This document shows positions 47,681 through 60,198 of a stretch of 64,000 nucleotides of DNA, one piece after another. The position numbers were made by a program, and so were the translations under genes. The stretch lies in the NCBI GenBank assembly GCA_900660155.1, contig CABFPE010000122.1:1162218-1226217 (forward strand), in the 5' to 3' direction. The notes under the pieces are model-generated. The model ran no database searches and was not told the origin of the DNA. It saw only the letters and a program-made list of their open reading frames with translations. Numbering within the stretch: position 1 is the stretch's first letter; every line of letters starts with the position of its first letter. Source of the stretch: Hofstenia miamia. Lineage: Eukaryota > Xenacoelomorpha > Acoela > Hofsteniidae.

Positions 47681-47683
47681 ATA

Positions 47684-48072
47684 GTGTTCTACGGTTAAGG
47701 CAATATTCTTGGCTGTAGCCGGCCGTGCAAAACAAATTTGACTTCAGGCGGCCATTGAACAAGGCCGGCAGTAATGCTTTAGCCGCAGCAGGCCATTAGC
47801 CGTGGCTTTGTTTGCCGTAGTCGGCGCTTTTTACTACTACTCAGTGAAATACTGCCATTTTCAATGGAATGATTAAAACATGCTTATAGCTTAAAAAAAA
47901 GAAAATGGTCAAAGCAACTAAGTTTTAGAAAAAAAATACAACTAAAAGTCATGTAAAAATTTTTTAGAAAGGAATCTTAACCGGGATTTTGTCCGTAAGA
48001 AAATCGTTAGGCACAGTCGGCCCTTGTCCGCAGCTATGGTCAGCTAACGGTTAGTTTGTGGCCGCAGAACAC
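47684..48072. mobile_element. 389-bp MITE, GC-richer than surroundings, TA target
   Basis: Ends GTGTTCTACGG and CCGCAGAACAC form an 11-bp inverted repeat with one mismatch, flanked by TA on both sides (47682-47683, 48073-48074). The outer thirds are full of GGCCG/CGGCC-type motifs (GTAGCCGGCCGTGC, CGCAGCAGGCC). TA targets occur with several superfamilies, including Tc1/mariner; the assignment is open. Confidence 0.7.
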
Positions 48073-48269
48073 TAAAATTGACATTTTTACATTCTTTTGA
48101 ATCTCAGCGTTGTTGCGAATTCAAACGTAGTTTTAAAATTGGTTTCACTTTACTTAATTCTGTTATTCAATATATATATATATATATATATGTAATTTAT
48201 ATATATATACATATACATATATATATATTAGTATACAAAATTCATATGTCAAGAAAAATGGCTACATAA

Positions 48270-50740
48270 ATTCATAAAATTATTTTGTTGGAGACTTTAA
48301 TTTTACCTAATTCGGATTGGCAAACATATGCATCAAAATGTGAATATGAAGAAAGTATTATGGAAGTTTTGTTAGAATATAATGTAGTCCAATTAGTTCA
48401 TTGTCAAACTTTTTCTTCAGGTAATATTTTAGACTTAGTTTTTACAACAAATATTGAAGAAGATATTATTAGTACTCCTATAAATAAAAAACTCCATGGA
48501 CTCTCTAGTCACAATTTTGTTTTATTCAACATTAGTGTTATCAAGGACATGCTCAATCAATGTTATAGTAGAAAAAACAGCTTAAATTATTCATTTTCAA
48601 ATGGAAATTACTAGAAAATCAATAATTCTCTTCGCCAATTTAACCCGTATGCTCTGCAAATAATTGATATTGACAATTTCTTAAGTTATTGGTATCAACA
48701 TATCTATCAACTTAATTGATAATGGTATACCAAGAAAACGTAAGAAGCGTTTATGCGTACCGGAATATTATTCCTCTCATACAATTCATTCATTAAATAA
48801 ACTTGAAACAATTAAAAAACGGAAAGAAAAAGATCAATTATAAGTATCGTCAGAGGGAATTAGTAATTGTCTTAGCAATTTCAATGAATCTGTTACTCTA
48901 TGTCAAACTGTGTTTTTAACATCTTTTCAAAATGCAACTGCAAAAGATACCTTTAAATATTTAAGATCATTTTCGTCAAAATTAGGTTTTCCTAATACCA
49001 TGGTTTTTGAAAACAGTATTGCAAATAGTTCAAATGAAAAAGCTGAACTGTTTTCTCTTTACTTTTCAATGATTTTCACTAAAAAAAACAAAGTTGATAT
49101 ACACTCACTTAAGAAAACACAATTAATATTCCTTGATGAATTTCATTTCACTGAATTTGATATTTATCAAGTTATCATAAAGATGAAAGTCACATCATCT
49201 CAATTAGTAGATGCCTTGCCTTTAATTTTCATTAAAAACACTGTATCATGTATTATACCTCATCTTTACATTATATTTAATCACATCATTGAAAAGTGTA
49301 TATTTTTTCCAAATTTGGAAAATATCGTACGTTACGCCAATACATAAAAGCGGAAATAGAACTCAAATTAATTATTATCGACCAATTAGTATTCTTCCTA
49401 GAGTATCATTAATTTTTGAAAGATTGTTGTTTAATTTCATATACAATTATGTGGAACCTAAATTAAGTGAGTCCCACATGTCTTTAGTAAGGGTACTTCT
49501 ACAGTTACAAATCTCTTAGGATATCTTGACTTGGTTTACAATAACTTTGATGAGAATATATCTTGCTATGCCATATACTTCAATATTTCCAAAGCATTTG
49601 ATACTGTACCACATGATAAATTACTTGAAAAGTTGTATTATTTGGATTTGATGCTAAATTCCTGAGATTTTTCAATTCATATTTAGAAAATAGACTACAA
49701 TGTGCGAATATAAATGGAATTTTATCTTCTAAACAAGAAGTAACTAGTGGTATACCACAAGGGAGTGTATTTGGTCCTTCATTATTTATAATTTTTATCA
49801 ATGATATTACAGATTGCATTGAGAATAAAAGCTGGATTTTCGCGGATGATTTGAAACTTCTATTTTATGATAATCAATGCTATAATATTCAAAGTCAAAT
49901 AGATCGCCTAAATAACTGGTGTAAAAGAAATAAAATGAAATTTATTGCAAAAAAGTCTAATATGATTTGCTTCAGAAAATCACAAAACAATTTCGATGAT
50001 TATTATATTGATGAAGTTTTAATACCACAAGTCAATACCATGAAAGATCTTTGTATACAAATTAATGAAAACTTGAAATGGAATTATCACTATGAATATA
50101 CTATATCTAAAGGTATCAGATTATTCTTATTTCTAAAAAGAAACGTTCCATTTTTGTCACCTAACAGTTTAAAAATTGAATTATATAAAAATTACATATT
50201 ATCCCATTTAATATATGGGTCACAAATTTGGTATCCATCAAGAACTGGATTTATTAAGCTAGAAAAATTTCAAAGACGTTGTATTCACTGGGCTTTAAAT
50301 AAGAAAAATATAGACTATAATGAATTAACGCGGTTTAAGATTTTACCAATTTTCATCGAATTTTCGAATTTCAACATTTGGACTTAATATTTTTAAATAA
50401 ACTACTAAATAATAAATACAACATTGATCCATATGATTATATAAAACTTACTTCAAAGAAAGCCGGTTTTAGAGCGTATGGAAAAGTAATACTACAATCT
50501 TGAAAAGGAATTAAATCAATATCATCATCAAACTATTTTTACAGAGTGGTTCATTTAGCAAACTTCATCATAATCAATACTAATATCGACGTATTTGCAA
50601 GACCAAAATATTTCAAATTTGAAATATATGAATTTTTCACTAAATACGTTAGGTCTAACTTTGATGTTAACAACATATGTTCCTGGTTTTTATCATGTGA
50701 CTGCAGTAAATGTGTTTCTAAATCGCTTAATATAAAGTAG
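48270..50740 (+). mobile_element. degraded LINE (Jockey/CR1-like), 5'-truncated
   Basis: Begins within the endonuclease (VGDFNF near 48276, then DWQTYASKCEYEESIM and LDLVFTTNIEED). It runs through RT blocks YRPISILPRVSLIFERLL, AIYFNISKAFDTVPHDKLL, GIPQGSVFGPSLFIIFINDI and FADDLKLLFYD, then a thumb/C-terminal part with SHLIYGSQIWYPSRTGFIKL to about 50387. Several frame changes separate the pieces. (TA)n tracts flank it at 48172-48232 and 50866-50918. Confidence 0.85.
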
Positions 50741-50871
50741 CATGAGATCATATTAATGCTTTTCAAAGTAGCATTCATCGATGAGAAACTCAACTTTGGC
50801 AATTTCACTGTATTTTGTAAAATTTTAGTTATTTTTTATGTACAATTTAATCTAAGTCATTTAGTATATAT

Positions 50872-50917
<46 letters not shown>

Positions 50918-51374
50918 GTATGAATTATTGACTAAATGTAGACGAGAGTAGGCAAAAACTTTTTTTGTAAACAAAACTAAGCTTTAACAGTGTACATGAA
51001 GTGAAATATTTCTTAATAAACAATATTACCATTAACAAACTAGTTTTTTCAATAAATTAATGAAATTTTAAACTCTTAACGCATTTTTCTAATTCGTTAA
51101 CAATTTCAAAAATAAAAATAAGAAAGGCATTGAAGACAACCATATCTAATAGCATACAATGTTAAAATGAACTTGGTGAAATAGAAAACTTCTTTAGCCT
51201 GACATAATATATTGAAACATTTATAATTTGGTTGTTTTCGGTATTATATTCAAATTTAGTTTAATTTTTATAAGAGTATTATAGTAATTATTTAGCAACA
51301 TTAAAATAACAACCAGTCTGTTTACTCAATACTAGAATAAAAGCACTCACAATTACAATTGCAATATTGCAAAA

Positions 51375-53562
51375 ATGGTTTTGTCCATAGTAATTGCATT
51401 TCTCCTTGTAAAGCACATTTGTAGGCACTTTTAGTTAATGTAAGACTTCATATATATATTTAGATTGTTTTGACGAATTTGAATCGACAGAGATCTCCAA
51501 ACGATGGTCATTACCAACCTGTAAAGGACAGTTTCAATGTGATAACGGAGGTTGTGTTGGGGCTCTTTTCATTTGCAATGGCAGAAATGACTGCGGAGAT
51601 TTCACTGATGAAAAATACTGTCAACAGAATCCCATTTGCAACGACGCAGAATTTCTCTGTAAACTTGGTTCAAAGTGTATTTCGGCAAAATGGGTATGTG
51701 ACGGGACAGAGGATTGTGCTGACGGTTCAGATGAGAAGCCCTCGCTATGTCCAATGCTTCCACCTTCCCACTCTAACTGTGCTTCTGACCAATTTTCGTG
51801 TGATAATGGTAAGTTACTTAGTTTTTCCGTGTTTTAATTTGTTTTAGGACGTTGCTTGGTGGAAACTTGTGAATGTAATGGTTTGAATGACTGCGGCGAT
51901 TGGAGTGATGAAGCAAACTGTGGTCCACCGACCGAACCACCTTCTACAACGACTCCATCCCGTTTGTGCGGTGCTGATGATTATACGTGCAAAGAAGATG
52001 GAAGTTGTATTCACCAAAAAGCTATATGCGATGGTGTTCGTGATTGCCCAATTTCTGGTGATGATGAATGGGATTGCCCCACTACAACCGTATCAGTGAC
52101 TACAAAAAGAATTTGCGATAAAGACGAATACGCTTGTGTGAATGGGGACTGTATTCATCATACCAAGGTTTGCGATGGCGAATCAGACTGTACAGATGGT
52201 TCAGACGAACGTAGTTTTTGCACTCCTGTTGAGCAACCTCCTCGCATTGAAACGATTTGCAACGATGATCAGTTCGTTTGTAGAAACAAAGACTGTATTC
52301 CCATTGCCAAAGTGTGTGATCAAATAATTGATTGCGTTGATGCGTCTGATGAGGGAATCTTCTGTCCTACTGAAGCTCCAACCACCCCAACCCCCCGATG
52401 CGAGAGTGATGAATTTGTTTGCACAGACAATGGAAAATGTGTTCCGGAAGAATACGTTTGCGATGGTCGCCCTGATTGCGCTGACAGATCTGATGAAGGC
52501 TTGTTTTGTCCACCACCCATAACAACCACAGCAGCTTCAGAATGCTCTTTGCTTGAATTTGTTTGTAGAGATGGAAGTTGCTTACACCATTCTTTAGTAT
52601 GTAATGGATTTGATAATTGTGGTGATCTTTCAGATGAAGGTAGAATACTAAACCATTCCAAATGTAATTGATTGTTTTAGGTCTGTTCTGTAAGCGTCCT
52701 TTACTTAAACCTGTAACGGAGAAATGTGGTTTGACTGACTTCAAATGCCGAAATGGTTACTGCATCGACGGAGATCTGCACTGTGATGGTATTAATCATT
52801 GCACTGATGGCTCAGATGAGGTTTTCTGCCCTATTCATCCTGAATGCCCTCTTGACAAATTCGTTTGCGATAACGGGAACTGCATTGACGGTAGTCTCAC
52901 ATGTGACCGGGAAGATCACTGTGGAGATAATTCAGATGAAATCGCTAGTCTCTGTAAATCAGCTTACAGGGATTGCATGTTGAAGGAATACAAGTGTCGG
53001 AACAACGTTTGTATTCCAGAATCCAAGGTCTGTGACATGAACAATGATTGTGGTGACTATACAGACGAGTCTTTCTGTCCTCCAGAAATGTGTAAAGGAT
53101 ACGTCTGCAGCGACAAATCGTTCTGTATTCCTTGGGACTTGGTATAGTTTATGTGCGGTAACATTGATTATTTTGCTTTAGGTATGCGATGGATTTATTC
53201 ACTGTAACAATGAAGATGACGAAGATCATTGCGTTGTGAAACCGCCTTCCAAAATTGTCTACTCTTGTAATTCAGAAGAATTTTCTTGCTCCAAAACTCA
53301 TCAATGCATTCCTGTTTGGCAAACTTGTAATGGAAAGAGTGATTGTTCTGATAATACGGATGAAACGTCTTGTCATGTTCCTTTCCTTGGTGGTGGTGTC
53401 AATCCCGAATGTGATTTAGAAATGTTCTTATGCACAGATAAAACCTTTTGCGTTCCATTAGACAGATTATGTGATCATCGAAACGACTGTCCAAACGGTT
53501 CTGATGAAATGCCACACATGTGCTTTAAATATAAAAAAGTTGATCATGGAAAATCATTGTAG
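51375..53562 (+). CDS. secreted protein with 14 LDL-receptor class A modules
   Basis: Five exons join in frame: 51375-51420, 51464-51808, 51848-52639, 52681-53141 and 53182-53562. They give 674 residues. The four introns are 43, 39, 41 and 40 bp, all GT-AG, phases 1, 1, 1 and 0. The start MVLSIVIAFLLVKHIYC is a signal peptide. Fourteen LDLa modules follow, each with six cysteines and the calcium-binding acidic C-terminal signature, for example CDNGGCVGALFICNGRNDC with DFTDE, and CADGSDE, CGDWSDE, CTDGSDE, CPNGSDE. Several linkers are Thr/Pro-rich (PPSTTTPS, APTTPTP, PPITTTAAS) and may be O-glycosylated. There is no EGF module, beta-propeller or transmembrane segment, so this is not an LDL-receptor family endocytic receptor but a soluble LDLa-only protein that may bind lipoproteins, proteases or matrix. 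AATAAA lies 6 nt after the stop. Confidence 0.9.
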
Positions 53563-53567
53563 TACCT

Positions 53568-53573
53568 AATAAA
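53568..53573 (+). terminator. AATAAA polyadenylation signal of the LDLa gene
   Basis: The hexamer begins 6 nt after the TAG stop, implying a 3' UTR of only about 20-30 nt. This is unusually short and in keeping with the compact introns of the gene. Confidence 0.65.
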
Positions 53574-53579
53574 TAATAC

Positions 53580-56242
53580 GTTTTCTTTAATTGATAAATT
53601 TTCAGTTCTAAATGCTGTCATAATATGCATGATTGTCTGTTATGTTCAAAACTTTTATGCTTAATTTTTTGCGCCATTTTATCAATGTTATGAATACATT
53701 ATTTATCGGAAACGATAGATACTGTTTCCTCCAAATACTAGTTAGTTGTATGACTTTAGTACAATATTTCAATGAACTCAATTAATCTCTAGCTAATTTT
53801 CGTGTTTGGCATAAATTAATGAAACTTAACTGTAACCTTAATATAATAGAAAGACCCAATCGTCAATGCTATTTTAATAAAAGACATTGCTGTTTACCCT
53901 TCTGCATAGAGTACATAACATTTTTTGCACATAGATTATGCCGCAACTTTGATTTTTTAAGACTGCCATGTAAAGTGATTCTCGCGACACATATTGACAG
54001 TTTTTGGGTTTACAATGGTATTGATCATAAAGATTGCTATTTCTGTTTTTAGCATTTTGGTAGAATTTTAAACCTGCTTAGCCTTGTTTATTACTAAATC
54101 AATAGAACAGAAACTCAATTGGGAATACCATTGAAACTTGAATTTTCGGTACTATTAATTCGGATATAAGTAGGTTTTTTGCATAAGAGAATTTCATTTC
54201 TTCCAATAGCAAGCAACAATCAATATTGTAATTCGTATATTTAGCTTTGAGAAATCTTTAGAATTGTGTAGTATCCCGTTCAATCACATTGTATACGGAC
54301 GTAGTGTACTATATTGTTACATGTTGCCAGGTTATAAATTCTATTTTAGGGAAATTTGGAAACGTATGAAATTCTAAAACCCTTAGTCTATTTTTTCAAT
54401 TGTCACAGAACCACTGAAACACTTAGTCCAATGTCACCAAGCTGCGACTAGTTTCACTAGCAGTACCCTAACTCAGAATACTAATAATTCACCTGAAAAA
54501 TGTCCATTTTCAGTTACCACATGCGCAAATAGTACAGTAATTGTCATAAAGGTTGGCACACGTAATATTCAAATTTTTAATGTGATTTTTGTAGCCGGAA
54601 GGTGTTGAAAGTTCAAATTTTGTTAATTTTATATCAGACATCTAGTTTTAACCTATGCGCCTGTGAAGGAAGTGGCGCCTTGGAAACCATTTCGAAGAAT
54701 GAACTAGGTATGCAAAGATCATCGAAAAATCGAATTTTACCTTAGAAATTTAGATTAAAGCAACTTTTGTATGACTGGAGTGAGATGTTTAAGAATTAAA
54801 ATTCCTACTATCAACAATTCCCATTACAGTGATAGCTTAGATGTACGATGTACCATCATTTCATCACAGTAATAAGATTTTAAAAAAAACTTGAATATTA
54901 TTAATTTTGAAATGTGCGACCGCCGGCATACAGAAATTCGTCATTACACAGATTTTACTCAGAATTCAAATTTTTGACGAGCTTTACTTGCCTTGTACAT
55001 TCTTGAAAAGTGTTTTGGAATAAGCATAAATTAAAAATTAAATTTCTGATAAATAGAATTAACATAAAATTTGAATTCTAAATAAAACTTGCTGCTAAAA
55101 ATATATTTACAATTTGAATATTCGCAGAATCAATTTGGATTGGCTTTTGATTGCTTGAAGCATGTTTTACTGATATATTAATTTTTTAATTGATTGTCTA
55201 AACAGCAGAGTGGGAGTGCGGTCGAAAATATGGTTTATCAATTCTTTTGATTCAGCCCGACATAGTTGTTAATTTTGTTCATTAGTTTTTGCTGGATAGA
55301 TTTTATATACATTTTGCATTATCATCGAACTACTTTGGATTTTTGCATTGCGAGTGCTAATGATTTTCGGTACCATCGGGTACGGATGCGTTATAGTGTG
55401 CCGCTGGGATGCACACTCTGCTCGACATAACCTTTAAATGTTAGCTTTCAACATTCAAAAACACTGAAATATTGTTTTTGAAAAAATGTTTTAATAAATT
55501 TTTATTTGTTTTAATATACAGGGAAGGTACATAACGAATTTTAAAATGGTTTGCCGTGTGCTGTTTTAAGCAATTAATAAAGTGCGAATGAGTTTGTGAT
55601 CTTTATTCAATAGTTTTAGTTTTTGTATTATATATAAAGACGCTCTAATATTTTCATAATTTTACAAGTGTATTTGCATACAAGAATCAAATTTGTTTCT
55701 TGCTATTATACCCGCGGTAGTTTAACGATACAAGCTGCTTCCTCATTAAACTCAGTCGCATAAAAAATTGCGTGAAAAATTTTCTAACTCATAAATTTGG
55801 GAGTAGAACACTCAGTAGCTACTATGAGCAAACATGGCCACTACCATGGTTATAATAGGGTTTAGATTTTCAAACCCAACTCCGAAGCCGATATTTTAAA
55901 ATTTGGTTACAAAATTATGACAACATTTTATAATGCAAATATTTCAGTTACCTTAACCCTAAGCTGCATAGAAATGAATGCAGCTCATTTTTTATAATTT
56001 GATGCTAAAATTTACATTAAGGAGTAACCTTGTGCTAGAAAAAATGTTATTTGACTATACCTATTATGTACTGCACATTGCTAAATGTTTGCCACTTGTC
56101 AAATGTATGCAAGAGCTTGTTGCCATTTGACAACAATTAATATTTCAGCCTTAATAACACATGTAGCCTACTCAAATAATTTGGTGTTTATATCAATCCT
56201 CATAAATATTTAGCTTATTAGTGTTTTGATTGGGAACCATAA
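53580..56242. other. no gene seen
   Basis: AT-rich intergenic DNA. Short frames such as 53819-54052 show no family motif or splice context. No repeats stand out. Confidence 0.6.
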
Positions 56243-56407
56243 CGGTGTGTTCAGACGAGAACCTTTTGATGTACATCATTTGACATATGTCAAAAAGATG
56301 CTCGTCTAAACGCACTTTATTCAAATTAACATACAACAAAAAGATGCTTGTCTGAACGCACTTTCATCAAAAGATGCGCATCAAAAGGTTCTCGTCTCAA
56401 CGCACCT
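56243..56407. mobile_element. 165-bp PIF/Harbinger-type MITE, TAA target
   Basis: The left end is CGGTGTGTTCAGACGAGAAC; the right end inverted is AGGTGCGTTGAGACGAGAAC. The inverted repeats continue through CTTTTGATG. TAA flanks both sides (56240-56242, 56408-56410). Interior copies of TGCTTGTCTGAACGCAC repeat the theme. The GGTGYGTTSA start resembles the GGGTGCATTCA ends of the larger MITE at 21159. Confidence 0.8.
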
Positions 56408-56659
56408 TAAGCTATCAAGCCGATTGTCTCCAAGGGACAATAGACCGCGTTTTGACTTTGAAACCAATTTTTTTATATTATTGGCATTTCAGTAGCTGAG
56501 AGTTTGTTGACATACAACTATGAGCATTACGTCCACTAGACTTATCACTATCTGATCACTTTGAACACATTTTGTGAATTTATAAATCTTTATAACCTGT
56601 GTCAGTGACTTATTAGTCACTCAGTGCCTTTAGCCAACCAAATTTTGAAAACGGTTGTG

Positions 56660-56949
56660 CTAGGGTTTGTTCCATGATAATAAAAATTTTAATGTACTTG
56701 ACTTCCAATGCTGGCAAACGTAACCACTCATATGTACTAATTGACACAAAGTCTGAACAATTTTATCTTCAATGTTGAAAAATAACAAGTATATCAAATT
56801 TGCATAAAAAATATAAAAAATTTCTTGTGCCATTACTCTGATCGTTTCTAACATTTTTAAAAGAGTTTTTGATATACGCGTATTAAATAACAAAAGATTA
56901 TCATTTCCTTCATACTGATTTTCAAAGAAACTAGCATCAAAGTTCACGC
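56660..56949 (-). CDS. candidate exon(s), unrecognised protein
   Basis: After a tattactcag acceptor (56950-56952) a minus-strand frame reads VNFDASFFENQYEGNDNLLL, then FNTRISKTLLKMLETIR, followed by a gtaatg donor. The frame also stays open through a hydrophobic stretch to QTLCQLVHMSGYVCQHWKSS and a TAG at 56660. Either the hydrophobic stretch is coding, or it is a small intron with a second exon after aacattgaag. The first part is clearly protein-like. No family is recognised. Confidence 0.45.
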
Positions 56950-57887
56950 CTGAGTAATATTTTGTACGGTTTGTCTTATATTAGTTGCCTTAGGTTCTTA
57001 AAAATTTCTTTTTTCTAACTTCGGACCCATCTTTTACGATTGATTTGTTCGAAAATAGATTTTTGTAGTAGAATGTACCAAGCGCGATGATTGGTCGAGG
57101 CTCGCCTAATCGGAGTGAGGGAATTTCTTTGAAATCTAATTAATGAAAATCTTTTTACAAAAATTACGTAGAATGTTGTCGATGTGAAGGGGATTAGTTT
57201 CTATTTGATTTTTCAAATTGTCATGTTTTTGCCAATAGTTCATACGATATTGGCATTAGGAAGTCTCCATTGTTGGATCAATTCGTAAATTCTGATTTTC
57301 CGAAGTATTTTGCAAAAAACCCATTAATAAAAAGCTGAAGTACAGAAGGGTCACTCAAAAAACCTAAAGGAATTTAGAAAATTTGCGGAATCAACGTTCT
57401 ACTTCATTCCAGCAGAGTTTGTTAGTTTTCATATACATGTACAAGGTGGCTTCAAACAATAATAAACACAATCATTGCAATTGCTAAGCGTGAACCAGAC
57501 TTATCCATACTCATTTTATGTTCAGTTTTTTGATCTTCAAATCATATTAGGATCAATTACATGAATTCTTCAATTAGTCCCAACTATTATTTCATTGAAC
57601 AAATTAATCAATTCACAAAGTTTAGCCAAACAAACTATTTGTTTTTAATGATCAATTACAAAAAAGGTGGTTTAAAAGGAACCTACTTTGCATTCTTAGT
57701 TTCTGCCCTCACGAAAATACCAATTCTGAATCAAACAATTAAGGGTTCTAAAATGTATTTCTGTATTCTGTAGAAAAACTATTAGGTTAAAATGAGCTCA
57801 AAGCTATTTAAAATCACAATATGCGTGAAGAAATATTGTATAGTTCATGCCAGTAATTCAATGCTAAATTTGTTCAGATATGTAAAC

Positions 57888-58100
57888 TTATTGATTGATG
57901 GATCGCTCCTTGCCTTTGTTATCATCTTGGGCCAATTCAGAAAGCAAATTTAAAGAATGTATACAAAATGTTTGTTTTTTCACCTGATTTCTTTTGCAAA
58001 TCATGTTGCCTATATTTTCCAGTACGTTTACTCTTGTTATTACTATTATAATGTTTAGTATTGCATTTTTGAAGTATATGACTGCTAAATTCCGTAGACT
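57888..58100 (-). CDS. candidate last exon, weak
   Basis: A minus-strand frame after a gtgattag site reads NLAVIYFKNAILNIIIVITR (possible membrane segment). It ends in a hydrophilic tail with NLLSELAQDDNKGKERSINQ and TAA. The tail looks coding; no family and no linked exon were found. Confidence 0.3.
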   Translation of the reverse strand, partial: SLRNLAVIYFKNAILNIIIVITRVNVLENIGNMICKRNQVKKQTFCIHSLNLLSELAQDDNKGKERSINQ

Positions 58101-58109
58101 AATCACTTA

Positions 58110-59051
58110 ATATACATATTTAAGATTCTGCGTATTCTTATAGCATAATTAAGTCTCTCCCATTAATTTATATATCATTAGATTTTTCTAGAAGTTTTTC
58201 GTATCAACAGTTAAGCTGTCTTCAGGAAATACTGTAGCAAACAAGATTTCTACTACATTGAAGACGAGAGCAACACGAGGTTGCAAAGTATAGTAGATTT
58301 TAATGGAAACTAATGTAAATTTATTAAATAGAATTGAATCCTGTGGAGATTTCTATTCTATGAAAATTTAATAATATTTATTTTTGAGGTAAGAATTCCT
58401 TCCTTTAAGGTGTCAATCCCTCGGTGATATTTTTAGTAATATTGCTCCTAATCAGAAAACGCGTCAAAATGATGGTTGCTCTTGCTAATTTGAGTACCTT
58501 AAATAGAAAGCCTATTTATTGCCATTAGGCGTCTCTGTTGAATTGAAACAAAAGATGTGTTATCACATAACACAATGCCATACTATTGCAATTTTTGAAA
58601 ATGTGATTCATTCTATTTACATATTCTAGCTACAAGAATTACCAAAGAAATATTTACTTCTTCAAACTGATTTTCATAACATGTTGGATGATGAACATAT
58701 ACAGGTTTCGATAACTTGGTAATCTTTTATGTATACCACATGTTTGAACAACCAGTTCTTTCAATAAATCTACAAGGATACTTTTCAAATTAAATAATTT
58801 TTTGACATTTTGCATTCCAACTTAGTTGAAGAATCACATAAAAACAATAAAACTTATTTGCATTTATTTCAAATTTGATTATTCTCGGGTAAGCTTGTTA
58901 TTACACCTCTCTAGCCTCTATTCTATAATGCATTTAAATTTGCAATTTAATTATTTAAAGAAATTCACTAAACTAATAAAATTCGGAAATCAGCGCTATT
59001 GGCTGAGGTAAATAGTCATCATTTTATTTGGAATTTCTGCGCTGTGTTGAC
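58110..59051. other. no gene seen; region upstream of the channel exon
   Basis: AT-rich DNA. It should contain the promoter and 5' UTR of the Cys-loop gene (or an upstream exon), but no element can be named. Confidence 0.5.
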
Positions 59052-59387
59052 ATGTTGCCATCATTAATAACTCAATTTATGCTGATTTATTTCGTTGAGT
59101 ACAAATGTGCGTCGCAGGGTTCACCCCATATTGAGAAGATTATGAGCAAATTAAGGTCCATTGTTTCGTCAAAAGACTACCATCCGACATGGCCTCCAAT
59201 GATTGAATATCATCATTTTACCATGGTATCAGCTCAAATTTATGTGGAGAATCTCATCGAAATCACAAAAGAAGCGAAAATGATAGTCTATCTAAGGCAA
59301 GAATGGCAAGATCCTCGTTTGTACACAAACACATCTCTTGAACATGGGACTATATTTGGAAAGTTTGACATACAATTTATTAAACGA
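59052..59387 (+). CDS. first coding exon of a Cys-loop ligand-gated ion channel
   Basis: ATG 59052-59054 opens 112 codons to a gtaagt donor, phase 0. The start MLPSLITQFMLIYFVEYKCASQ is a signal peptide. Then HIEKIMSKLRSIVSSKDYHP and the block VSAQIYVENLIEITKEAKMI with VYLRQEWQDPRL match the N-terminal extracellular beta-strands of pentameric channels. The last motif is the 'yfRQ.W.DpRL' signature of the anion-selective GABA-A/glycine/glutamate-gated branch. The exon ends FDIQFIKR, just where family members continue '.iWvPD..f.N'. The Cys-loop and four transmembrane segments must be on later exons. I found none before the window end, so the first intron would exceed 4.6 kb. Acts at the plasma membrane as a neurotransmitter-gated channel subunit; ligand unknown. 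Confidence 0.75.
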
Positions 59388-60165
59388 GTAAGTTGTTCTA
59401 TTTCTGTTTATATTGTTTATAACATTGTTCGTTCAGAGAGAGTACGTTTTCGAGTAATTAAAAGAGGAATTTAGCAATTTTATAAAATTACTTGCTTATT
59501 GATGAAAATTCAGAAGATTAATGTGATCTTGGGTTATCAATTCATTATTGAATCAAGCTAAAGTAACCTAAAATTAGGCTTAACTTAACACACTTCATGG
59601 TTTACATTTTCATATTTTTAGGAGAAACCAATAGTATCATTTAATTAGTATTTTCATCACATTTTTGATGAGATGCTTTTTCAAATGATTATCTGTTTCA
59701 ATTTAGCTAAGAAATTCTTAACAAACAATGACATCTGCAGAACTTCGGAATTAGGAATATCAAAATATAGATCCTAAAAACGTTGTACAAATTTTTCTAA
59801 TAGCAGGACGAACTAGTTGTCCTTTATTGTTGTCTTATGTCCTTGAGGAATGTTTTATGAGCACAACTAAAGCCATATGAAACATTAATCGCAGTTTGAC
59901 TTTTTATATTTTCAACAAAAGATAATTTAAAATATATACGAGTTCTCTGCATTACAATATGTAATTATATCTATCTTCGTATATACAGTTCATATTAAGC
60001 ACCATTTTCAAAGGCAATATGCAAAAAATGTTTTCCTGAAATTTTTTATGTATGCATTATGTAAAATACTTAAGGGTATAGTATAGAGTTTATGTATAAA
60101 ACTGTGATTTTCCCACCAAGCAGTTACTGACACTTAATATGTGAACGTTTCATAGTTTGTAAAAC

Positions 60166-60198
<33 letters not shown>

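Noticed and set aside
53819-54052. Plus-strand 77-codon frame downstream of the LDLa gene
   Set aside because: No motif, no splice or poly(A) context, and separated from the LDLa gene by its own poly(A) signal.
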